64,000 nt of DNA from Campylorhamphus procurvoides (lineage: Eukaryota > Chordata > Aves > Passeriformes > Dendrocolaptidae): positions 39,081 to 103,080 of the forward strand of contig WBMV01003157.1 in the NCBI GenBank assembly GCA_013396655.1, in the 5' to 3' direction. Below, piece by piece: positions 22,275 to 34,200 of the stretch. The position numbers and the translations under genes are program-made. Under the pieces are notes generated by a model. The model was not told where the DNA came from, did no database searches, and saw nothing but the letters and a program-made list of their open reading frames with translations. How positions within the stretch are numbered: position 1 is the first letter of the stretch; each line of letters opens with the position of its first letter.

Positions 22275-25200
22275 GTGAGCGGCACCGGCTCGGGGTCGGG
22301 GTTGGGGTCAGGGGTGCGGAGGGTCCCTGCCTGCCGGGAGGGAGGGAGAGAGGGAGGGAAGGGGGGAGCGGGCGCGGCCGTGCCGGAGCCTCCCGGCCTT
22401 GGCGGNCCGGGCATGGCCCCAGGTACGGCCCCAGCCCCGGGTACAGCCCCGGGCATAGCCCCAGGTACGGCCCCAGGCACAGCCCCGTGTACAACCCTGG
22501 GCACAGCCCGTTCATCCCGCGGTCCAACCCCGGGTACAGCCCCAGCCCCGGGTACAACCGGCCCATCCCACTGCCCAGCTATAACCCCGGGGTACAGCCC
22601 CAGCCCCGGGGTACAGCCCCAGCCCCGGGGTACAGCCCCAGCCCCGGGGTACAGCCCCAGCCCCAGGGCACAGCCCCAGCCCCAGGTACAGCCCCAGCCG
22701 GCTCATCCCACTGCCCAGCCCCAGCCCCTGCCTGGACACGCTGCGGGGAACGCGATGCTTTCCTCCGCACTTTTGTCTCGCCGTCTCCGGGTGGGGCTTT
22801 TTTCCCCCCGTTTCTTGCTCCTTTGTGCCAGTGGATAAATAAATCAATAATAACAATAAAAATCCCGGGGGAAAACCCCCCGGCAGAGCTTCGGGCTGCG
22901 GGGATGTGCCCAGCACCAGCCGTGCCCCGCGGCTTAGGAGTGTAGTTTTAATTGTTCTCAGCTCCTGTGCCAGGGACGGCGGAAAAACTGGCACTGCCGT
23001 GCTGCTGGTAGTTCAGCCCTTCTTTCACACCCTTGGGATGATTCGGTGCTGCTTATCCCGCTGCTCGCCGCCTTTCTGGAGTGCAAACCCGCATGTGATG
23101 GTGTTAATGGGATGCAGGGTGAGCATCCTGAGGTGTGTTGTTTTGGGGAGTGTGGTGCTTTTGGAGGGCTCTGTTGAATAAAGTTTAGCTCTTTTATTAA
23201 ACACACTTTGTGTCTAAGGATTTAGGACAAGTGCTCAAGTGTGAAGTTTACCTTAAAAATGCTTTTCATACACTTTTGTGTAACCTGTGGAGCACAGGCT
23301 TGTCTAGTCCATTTTGAAGGCTGTGCCAAAATCTTTTCATTAAAGCTGATTATTACTGGGTGAAAGGTGCTTATATGTTACAGGTGTTTCTTTTTTCTCT
23401 TTGGTGGTTCATCTTCAAAATATTTTCAGGGTGTCCTTTACAGATACGTGGTTTTGAGCTTCTGCTTGGAGCTGATTGTGTTTAAATCGTATTCATACAC
23501 CATTCACTAAGACTAGTGAAAGAACATGAACAGATGATTGAGTTGCTGAAAGTGTCTTCCCTTTTCAGGGTGTTTGTTCTTGGTCTGCAGAGTTTTTGGA
23601 ACCAAAACATTTCAGCAGCCTGGAGTGATGTGCTCTTGTGATTGATTTATTCTTTGGTTGTGTGTAAAGAGCTAAAGAAGAATCTCGAGGTGACTGATCA
23701 CTGTGTGTAATGGAGGATTACCGTGAATATTGTATCTCTCATTTCCATCTGCTGTGTGAGGGCAGTAGAAAAAAAATCAGCATTAGCTTAGATAGATGAC
23801 TCTGAGCAACTTTATCATAAGAATGCAAAATGTAGTCAATTTAGTAAACTTCAAGAAATGTGTTTTTGAAAGAGCCGTGACTGAAAGGATGACCTGATGA
23901 GTTCTCACAAGCAGGAACCATCAAACATGAAATGGAAATATGTTGAGGTAGAGCAGTTTGAAAAACAAAACAGATACCAGGAGCTGAGATAAAAGAATAC
24001 CTTCTGGGACAAGGAGAAGGCTCTACTGACTATCACTTCTTTAGAAAAAGCCCAAGAAGTGGCACTTCTCTTAATTTTTTTGACTTTTCACTGAAGTGAA
24101 CTAACCTTGTTGAGACACCAGTAAGGTGTTAATAAGTAAGTTGAAAAAGCTGATTTTTTTTTTCCCATTAAAAATGGTACACATATAAGGCTGCACAGTA
24201 ATGTGGGGTTGGATGGTGTGGACCTGAGATTAAAACAGAAAGACAGCAAAAAGCCCATGGAATAAATGTAGGCAGTTGTGACGCTGTTAATAGCATCTGG
24301 ATTGTAATTCAACAGATAAAGGGAAATGTGGAAAAACCCCTAAGTGTCAGCGTCACAAGAAGCCTGGCAGCCGGAAAGATAGTGTTTTAATTTATTGATT
24401 TATTTTCCACCCCCCTTGAATTACGCACATTAGTAGTATTTTAATGAATGGCTAATCTAAAACAGTGCTCACCAAACATGTCTGAGTGCTGCCTTTGTTC
24501 CTGAAAGAGCAGTGAGCACACATGGCTTCTTGATCTTGTGTTTAGCCATACATTTCTCTTACCTTTTCCTCTTGGGGAACAAGTGGGTTTTTTTGGTTTG
24601 TTTATTTTTTTGAGGTTTTTGTTTGTTTTATTTGTTACTGTTTTGTTACATGATGTGTTTTTAATTTGTCTCTTTGGTATTTTGTTTTGTTCTGTTTTGT
24701 TTTGGTTTTTTTTCCAGAATCATTGAGATATATCTGCCATAGAAGTAGGAGTACCTGACAGAAAATCTGAGGCCAGAGGAATTGTGAGTCTGGGTTCCTC
24801 TGCAAGTGTTCAGAGAACCTGTGTAGTGAGGCAGTGGTAATGGGCTATTGTAGGAGCAAATTAAGGGATTCTTTTGAGGAAGGAAAGTATGCAGAAAGTG
24901 TAAATGAAGTGAAGGAGGAAAGAAGTCCTGAATATTACATGATTGAAGCTTTTAGGAGACTTCTTTGTATTTTGATTCCACTGCTTAAGTGCAAAAGAGA
25001 TTGCATACACTCCTGTTTAGAGCAGCTGTGTCTGGATTATGTCTGATAATCTCCTCTTGGCATAGTTTGCTTTATTAGTTTGCATTTAGTGTTGTATTTG
25101 TGAAAATAGCACATATTAAATAAAACTAATCCCAGGGAGGCAGTCTAGTTTTTCACATCAGTCTTGCATTGTTAACTTCTGTGGCCTTCTCTTGGAACTG

Positions 25201-28200
25201 TTGATTTTACCTCACATCTCAACTAAATAAAATTTCTTCTTCTGATCTTTCCTGGTTTCTGACTTAGAGGTAGAAATAAGTGCTGTCTTAGCATAGTTTG
25301 CAGGGGTCATAGCAAAGGAAGACCCTGCTGAGACTGGATCACCCGGTCATGGGCTCTGTTTGCATCACTGTCCTGAAATACATGTCAGACCCTTCCACTT
25401 GCTCACTTTTATAATGTCTTACTTTGTGTCTGGCACTTGCTGTCTCAAGACACTGATGGTTCTCTGGTTTTTCTCCCGTCTGCTTTGAACCTGCTTGTGC
25501 TCTGTCCTCAGTATTGTATTCCAAACTGCTTGACATACCTTATCCCCCTGGTAATGATATTGCCAAGGATATTGGCAGTGGGGTTCTTCCCTCATCCCTG
25601 TGCACAGTACCTGACTTGGTCCCGTGAGGGCACAGTGCTTTTGTGTAATGTGCTTTTATCTTGGGGACTGATCTGCAATACCTGTGTGAGACTTGGCTGC
25701 CAGAGGTATGTGGGAGATTGATGTGGGTGAACTTTTCTGGCCTTGCACTCTGAGATTTTGAGTTGCTGACTGCTGTGTGAAATTACACTGTGTGGAGGTT
25801 AGGGATGTTATTTATTTTTTTGCCTACCGTTTATCTTCAGCTGCTCTGAAGAGTTACAGGTGCTTGTTATCTGGTGATGTTTTTGTCAGAACATTTGGAG
25901 TGTTGCAGTGCTACTCAGAGAACTCAACTGTGCATCCCTGTATTGCCAGCAAAATTGCACCAAACTGTTGACATCCAACTGAAAGAAGGAAAGAAAGAAA
26001 GAAGATGGATATGGATGTTAATGATAACAGAAATTAAAACATGTTCATCTTATGGATTACCTAGAAATACCTGTATCTAGAAGCTCAGTAGTCAAGTGTC
26101 AGGAGCTTTTCTTTACAGGATTTTTTCCCACCCTGATGCAACAGCCACAACTTACCTCATTGTTCTCTGTGAGACTGAATGCAGCACTTCCAGCTTTCTG
26201 TCTCAAGGGTGAAGGTATCTACCTAGCTGGAGCTCCCTACATTGCACACTTATAAACAGTACTCAGCAACTGGGTAATTGAATTGCTGTGTTTTGAGAGT
26301 ATTTGGAAACAGTTGCAGAATTAGAAAAAAAACTACCCATCTGTTTGTAGATCAGAATGGAAAAGAACAGAATTGGACATTAGAAGTGGTAGCAGCAGTA
26401 CATATTATAAAGTTAGGGTATTAAAACCGCATAATTATTAATTTAGAATTTGTTGTGTAAATATTAGGAATTAGGAACTCTAGCTGTACTTAGTGAGGAA
26501 GGTACCAGTGTACGTAGTGTTGAAACAAAATGATGTGCATTCGAAATTTGGGTAATGTGGCTAAGATAGAAGTGTTTTCTACTAAATGAGCATTTTTGTG
26601 TTGAGAGTTAAGTTTGGGGTTTATAAAGCTCTAGTTGGTGGCTTAGTTGGAGAGAACTTTCATTGTTTCAAGTTCTTTCTGTTGTTAAATAATAGTAATG
26701 TTTAAAACCTACAAACCACATTTGGCTTTTAATTCACAGGAAGTCATTCAATTTTCTGTTTCAAACCCTTGCTCCTTCAGCTTTGGGCACTGTTACTGCA
26801 AAAGTTTCAACAGATAGTATGGCGTCTACTTTTTAGGTATTCAGGGACTATGAGCTGCTTGAAACCTCCTTATTTCTTGCTGGAATGAGGGAAATGCACA
26901 GAGATGCTTCCTGGGTTTAAATAGTGTCTGCATCCTTCTTGATCTTATGGGGTTCTCTGAGTTGACTCCTTGAGTTTGAGATCTGCCAAGCCAAACTTAC
27001 TAAGGTTGTTACAATCATACTGTTTTAATATGCAATAAACTGATTTAATCCAAATGCTGAGAGAACCTAATTTTGAGCTGTAACGATCTGAGACTTGGTT
27101 GCCATTTATATAATGGCATGTAAAGCCCAAGCAAATTACACTACTGTTTTAAATCTAGGGCTTTATTTAAAATATTTGACTTGAAGTCACGTGAAATGCC
27201 TGCGTCTGATGGCAAATTATCCTCTTATAAATTCCCTTCTAAATTTGTTCCTGCACATATTTTTGATGCCTCATGATCAAATTTTACTTGATGTTTTGAA
27301 AAATACATTAATTGCTTGGTGAAAGCTGTTCCCAGTGCTTTTCCAAGAGAGCTTGAACTGGAGTGTTGTGTCTAGTAACTCTGGCTCTGTTGCCTGTTAA
27401 TTTGGATAATTCACTGTGTGGTCTTGAACACACAGATTGGGAGCTGCTGTGAAGGTGCCTCTGCCTCCTTCACAGGTTAAAGCTTACTAGTTGGACCCTG
27501 GCATTTCCTTGATGTGGAAGTGTGTGAGAGCAACTTGCTGCTCCTGCCTCTTGTTAGAAAGATTTGTGTAGTCTGTAGTTTGAGCATTTGAATCTGCTTT
27601 TCTTTGCAGTCATTGTTTTCCGACCATGCTTAAAAAGTTCCTATAGTAATGAAAATATTAGTAAATATAGTAAATGAAAAATTTAATACTGTTGTGTTGA
27701 TCTCTTTGTTGTTAAATGGAGAACTAAAATGAGCTTTACTTGTATTGTCGGCTTGTGCTTATCTGAGCATGCTTTAGCAATCCTTGCCAAGGGCTTTGGT
27801 GAAATAATGTTTTGCTTATATGCTGTGACCTGTAAAATTTGTCAGATGCTTTCTGTGATATGGATTCCTATTCTATAGGTATATCCTGGGTGTTTAAATC
27901 AGATCTCTGCATTTAGCAGGATTTTGGATGGATTCTTTTTCTCTTAGGCCCTCTTTATACTTGACTAGGCTGCTGTGCATAATGCTGCTTTTATTATTTG
28001 CCTCTTGAGTGGCTTGTGTGTCCTGCTTGGTTTTGTGTAAATGGCAAATGCCCAATTGAGCAAGAGTGAAACAGGGCAGGCATTTGGAATGGGAAACCCT
28101 GCTGACCATGACCAGTCTGTCAAGTGCCTAGCCATTACTGTTTCACGGGATTCCTGCCATACTATGTCATATTACACTTTATTGAGTCTGTCCTACACTA

Positions 28201-31200
28201 GTAAGTCGTATGTCTCCAAAAATTCTGTGTGTGTACAACTTAGGTAGGTCTGTCCAGTCTGGTTCTGAATAGTCGGCATCACTTTTCAGAACTTTAACTC
28301 CTGAGACATTTCAGATGTTTCTCTAGAGCGCTCAGTGATCTGTAGGAACCTGACCTCCTACAAGTGCACTCTTGAGTGTCACCTTGGCTGTCACGCTCTG
28401 CTCTTCTTGGAGCCTCTTTTCTTGCGGTCTCTCTAGATGCATTTAAAGCAAAAGTCACTGGGCTGCATATTACTTCACTAACATGTGAGTGGCAGTTTTC
28501 TAGACCTTCTGATTTTTATTACTTTCGTATTTGGTGTTTAACATCATCTTCGCTTGCTGATGGGCTGGAAAGTACGTGATCTCAGAGGTACTTGTTTTTT
28601 CCTGAGCATGGGGCAAATGTTTATTGGATGCCTAATGTTTTTTCACCATTAGCAGTTAAGTCAACTGATGGGATGGGAGGGAAATATCCTTGCTGGTCTA
28701 TTTTTCTCTAATTAAGGTTTTTGGGTTATATTTAACTTTTGTACTTTTCCCTGCATTTAACTTCCTACATCTTAGGCCACACAACCTGGGTTTATATTGT
28801 CTATTTCTTGTATATTTTATCATGGGTTTGTAGCTCTTTGGGATGGAACGGAATTCAGCTTGAAGAGTAGCGGCTTTTTGGCCCCTGGAAAACTCCTCAT
28901 AAATGACTCCTGCATCTGATTATGACAGTTCTGGTTTGAATTTATTCTTTTCAATCTATTTTGTAATAACTACTCTCAGCTTTATGAAGTTAAATCCCTC
29001 TGAAACGTCCCTTGTGTATTGCTAGGGATTGTCTTTGGACAGCCCGTATTGTGTTTGATTTGATCACAGATACTACAGATAACTTTTAAATAGTTGTTTT
29101 GTGCTGGGAATCCAAAATGTGTTCTGCTCTTTAACAGTTTTTGAGTTGTAATGCTGTTGACAAGTTTTGAAAGGACTGAAGAAGTATTGGTAGGCATATG
29201 GATGAACTCTCCAGCATTTCTGTGTTTAACTCTCTTTCTATGAGTAATACAGTCTTCTGTGGTGAGCTCACATATTTCAGATAAATAGATTATAGAATAC
29301 ACTATGTGCATGTGTGTGTCTCGTTCAGCTGTGAAGAAAGCTTCAAGTTTAATCCAGATTAAAGAAAAAAAAAGTTAAACTCAGAAATCTCTGGTTGATA
29401 GTGTTATGAAAAGATGCAAGTGAGACTTACGTTGTGCCTTGTAAAAAAGCTGAGATATCCAGCTCGTTCACCAGGCTTTCAAAATAGATCTCTTACTGTG
29501 CTTTTATCTTCCCCAAAATGAACTTTGAATAATTGAGTAATTACACTTCAAAATAACGAACAGCACACTGAGTACCTACAAATATTAGTGGCTTTTCCCT
29601 TGTGCAGTGTGAAGTGCAGCTGTGGCTAGGCGATCAAGTTGGAAGTCCTCAGCTGAGGAATTCTTTTGACTGATGTTGGTTGAACTTCATAAGCACCATG
29701 TTATGGCATGGATTCATGTCCTGCTGTTGTGGAAAGTGGCAAGGAATTGGAGCACAGTACTGGCAGGCACTCTGTCTATCTGAAAGGTAGGTGCGTGCAT
29801 CCTAAAATGAAGGAGAATGCTGTCAGTGAATGGCTGTGACTCAGTATGTGTTCCCTCTGGCAAACTGCTCTTGAGTGTATGTTCATCCTTTTGTTGATGG
29901 ATTGGGGTGGGATTTGAACAGAACTGTAAGGAAGTTGGGTACGTGCATTCAGCGTGGAAGGATATGTTCAGAGATCTTCAGTTCATGGAAATCCTATGCT
30001 GAGAGAAAATTAAATTGAGGCATTGTCAGGTATGAATAAATGTCACCTGCTTTGTTTGCAGGGTTTGCTTTTGCTGTCTTACTATTCTGGGCAGGGTGCA
30101 TGGAGTAGAAGTTGTGATAAAAGGATTAAAAAAAAAAAAANCCTCTTGAATTGCCTGTATCCGAGCAGTTGGAGCATTTAGAAAATGTAAAGAAGGTGTG
30201 TTTTTTCAGCAGCTTTGTGCTGACCTCAGACTCCTGCTGCTCTTGCTTGCAGGTGAATGTCCTGTATAAATTGAAAGTGAATTGGACAGGGATATCTTGA
30301 CTCATGAGGGATAAGAGGAGGTGTCTTGTTCAAGATAATCTCTAGCCTAAAACTGTTGGCAAGTTTTAAAAGAAATTTGGCTTCAAGCCTTGACAGTGTC
30401 CCTTTAAGGAATACTGGTTTTAACCTTATTACTTAAAGCTCCTGTGACTTAACTCTCTTAATTCTTTACAACTAAATTCTCTGCTAAACAGACTCCAGCA
30501 TTTCCAGCATGGAGACCTAATTATTAGGTATAAAACAACTTCAGAATTACACTTTTGAATATTGGCACACTCAATGTGTGTTTTCTGTGGTTGGGCACTC
30601 AGTGTAAGAAACGTTATTACAAAAAAAAAAATTACATGCTAAAGGATGTTTTGGGTCACTGTTCTGTTCAGATGAAGTCTGAAACCTGTAACCTGCCTGC
30701 TGTTGTCTTTGTTGTTATCTGCTGAGGAGAGTTTGGGTCTGGAGCTAAGTATGGTGGCCCATGAAACCCTTCAGTTTTTGAGCTGTTGTGGCAGCGCTGT
30801 GTCAAGGATGCGGGCATTGAATAGGCCACTCTGACTGTGAAGGGACTGTATCACCTGGAACCTGTTCTGGAGGATGATGTAGGGCTGTTGTCCAAGGTCT
30901 GAGATTGGAGATGGTTTATTGGCCTGAAAACAGACAAGGCTTGTTGCTTGAACTACTTCTCTGACATAGCAAATCTGCCCTGTGTTGTCCTCCTGTATGG
31001 CATTTTTGTGATTTTTGTGCCACCAGATGTTCCCTCTGCCCAGCTGTGCCAGGGCAGCACTTGAGCTGGGCAGTGGGGTGGGCACTGATGCTGTACAAAG
31101 GCCCAGGGTCAGGCACTGGTTTGGAGCTTGTGTGCTGGCAAAGCTGCCTTGTGCTTCTCAGAATTCATGGAGCTTTCCCCACTCCTTCTCTCTTGGCTTG

Positions 31201-34200
31201 CCATAGTATTTGAAGTTGGCATAGATCTATCTAATTTTTCTGTGCCACTTGATACCTGATGGGGACCTGGGGAGCTGTGTGCTTTGTTCTGCTCAGTACT
31301 GATAGTCGGCATCCTGACTATCATGAGCAAGTTACTTACTGTGAGCCTTTTTTCAGCAAATGCTACACCAAATTTTTCAAAGACTGCTGTGCAAACAGTT
31401 CTTTGAGTTGTTTTTTTTTTAATTTGCTCTAAAATATGTATTAAAGATATCTCAAAAGAGTTTGGTAATTCAGGTGGTGATGGAAATGCAAGGCATGAGA
31501 AATTTCACTTAAGCTGTGTTGTAAGCTGAAAATATGTGCTTAGCTAACATAGCAGATTCCAATGAATAAATATATATGAATATATAGATATTTAAATCTC
31601 TAGGGAGAAACTCTTTAGGCACATTTTTCTTTCCTAAGGACTTGCATAGGCCTCAGAAACGTTTTTAGAAAGTGTCCAGGGACTTGAGAATTTCAGTACC
31701 TGCTGTGGTTCACATTTAGTGACTGCACACAACAGCCACAGTCCTTTGCAGACAAAGTCCCTGTGGCATCTTGGGGCTGCAGTTGTACATTGGAGAGCTA
31801 CAAACCCTTAGTCTGGAAATCTTTAGTTTCTTCCTATAGGGCCAGGAGTACCAGACGTCACTTGACTGAATGCCGAGGCAATTTATCAGCTTTGGGTGAG
31901 GAAGGAGTTTGATTGCCAAGTAAACTGTTAGACCCATTGTAGAAAATTTTCATTCCCCTTTCATTCACCTTCAAAATTTCATGAGTTTTTCTTCATCGTA
32001 AGACCTCTTTGGAGGCAAGCAGGTGATGTTCTTCAGAAGATCATTTGGCCTGTGTGGAAGGAACGCTTTGTGTGTCTCCCTCTTTGAGAGCCAGAGGGGC
32101 CATGAATTACTAGAAATCTGAGATTGCCTCTGTTTTTGGATTTGGGATTTCTAACTCATCTAAAATCATAATGCCATTTCCTAGTTTAATAAAATCTTGG
32201 TTTTAAACAAAATTCTAGTTATTTTCTGGTTCAAGTCTCCCCCAACCTTGAACTCGTGATGTGCATCTAGACTTGTAGTATGCAATTTGAATTTCGCATG
32301 CAGTGTGGATATGGATGGGCAGGGAGGGAAGAATGGACATGAAACAGTAGTTTTATATCAGTCTTTGCCACCTGGTATAACTTACTGCATGTGCAGAATT
32401 TTATTAGATTTTGACCTGTCAAATTAAGTAAGTGGAGTCTGTGTATGCTCCATTTTAGTAGATTTTTTGAGGAGATTAACTGCTTATAAACTCTGTAGTT
32501 ATAAGGCCAGAGTGGATTGTTGTAATCATCTAATACGACCCCCTGTAGGACATAGTACTTTTTAATATAACAACCCAGAGTCTTGTAAAAAAGATCAGAT
32601 TCTGAACTAAAATTGATGAAGGATTTTCTGCAATTCTCGGCAGCTTTATATTGATTATCATAATTTGTGACAGATTTATGCTTTTTATACTTGAAGTGAT
32701 TTTCTAGCTTCAACATCAGAACAGCAGAAATTAGTGTGCCTTTACCTGTGTGGAGAAGTTGTTATGAAAGTTGTACTCCTTGTCCATCCAGTTCTTAAGG
32801 ACTGGGAAGAATGGAGTTTGGTAATGTCTGTCACTTGAGTAGAGGCATGTGGATGTTGTATTATGACTAATCTGACTGTAATGAAAAGTGTGTATGTATT
32901 TTTCCATGGTTCAAAAAAGATCAAGACGTGCCATGACCTATTGAGTTGCAGTGTTAAATCAGTATATTGTTGCACTTTTGCTGGGTGGGAACAGTGGGGT
33001 TTAATACAGTGTGACCTACAGACCTTTTACTGCTGTTGTAAACTTGAGTTTGAAGTTACTGTTCTGTGTAGATCTGATACTTAAGTCAAAGATGTAGAAA
33101 TATGTTTGGGATTGGAGGAGAGCAGCATGTGACAGAAGTTTGAATATGTATGAGTTAACTCTATGCACTCTTGCTGTGGGCCTGCATTGTGTGTTTCAGG
33201 AAAGATCTGGAGCTGGTGTTGGAGATGAAATAGGGACTACTTGATCCTGAAATGTCAAGTACTACACTTACATATAAAAAGAAGAACATTTAAATTATCA
33301 GTTATGAGTTTGTTTCCGGAGCGGTGGCTATTAGTTATTAACCCTCGTAAGGTTAGCTGGAGCCATGAGGAGTGGGGTTCATGAGGGGGATGTCCTCCTC
33401 TGGAAAGAGGAATAGAGGTGACTGGGAAAATTCCACTGTGTTTTGGTGATGCAGAATTGTAAAGCAGCATTAGGGTGGATAAAAGAGAACCAGCTGGGCT
33501 GAAATTGCTTTGGGAAGAGCTGATAAGAGATTTTGCTGTGATAGCACACTGCACGTAGTCCAGGATTTAAATGTGGGTAAAAATCTCGTAATGTGGTTAG
33601 AGGGAAGTGTTTCTGGGTATTGTCACTGGGAAAGACTGACTTGCCATACTGGAGAATGGATGCTGTTGATAATGGCTGGGTATAGAGAGTTGTGTTATCT
33701 TGCAGTTTCATCATCAAACAGTGACTGAAGCCATAAATTTTGTCGAGTGATCTGTAGACGTGACTGTGAGAGGCACAGAAGGTGCTTCAGGGAAGCTGGA
33801 CATAGAATCAAACTTGGTTTGAGTGATCACAATTGAAACTAGGTTACGGTAAACAGATAAACACGTAGATTAGCAGCTTCCAGAGAAACTGAAGAAGCTT
33901 TTCAGTGAAGCAAGGAGCTTGGATACAGAGGAGGGCATGCAATTCAGTGAAGCTACAGGTGTAAATATTAGCATCTCAAATAACAGAAAAGGCTCCACCT
34001 AGGAAATTACCCCAGAGCTGATGATTCACCTGATTGTTGCGTCAGGATATGCTGAGCAAACACAGAACCTCTGAGAGGTGTGGGCAAAAAATCAATTTGT
34101 AAAGGAAGGTGTATCTTGAGGATCAGGAAGTCCAGGGCTAAGGCAGAGGCTTCCACCTCAGCAGACAAGGTGACATCTTGCAAAGGGTAATAAAACAGAT

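Larger units (their letters stand above)
21960..22450 (+). promoter_or_regulatory. UNC13B: CpG-island promoter of UNC13B
   Basis: CpG dinucleotides are rare on either side but dense here (gcgccgccgccgcccg, ggccggccccgcc, cgcggccg). A consensus GC box, ccccgcccc, lies at 22164-22172, about 80 bp before the ATG. I see no TATA box placed to act on the + strand; the ataaa strings belong to the 12-bp repeat. This fits a TATA-less CpG-island promoter with dispersed starts. The transcription start itself cannot be read from sequence. One undetermined base lies at 22406. Confidence 0.8.

Noticed and set aside
21653..22504. 283-codon minus-strand open frame over the UNC13B promoter
   Set aside because: It arises from the stop-poor CpG island and two tandem repeats, contains an unknown base and has no family resemblance.
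32267..32716. 149-codon minus-strand open frame
   Set aside because: It runs across an old CR1 fragment in AT-rich sequence; composition is rich in Lys, Asn and Tyr as expected by chance, with no motif.
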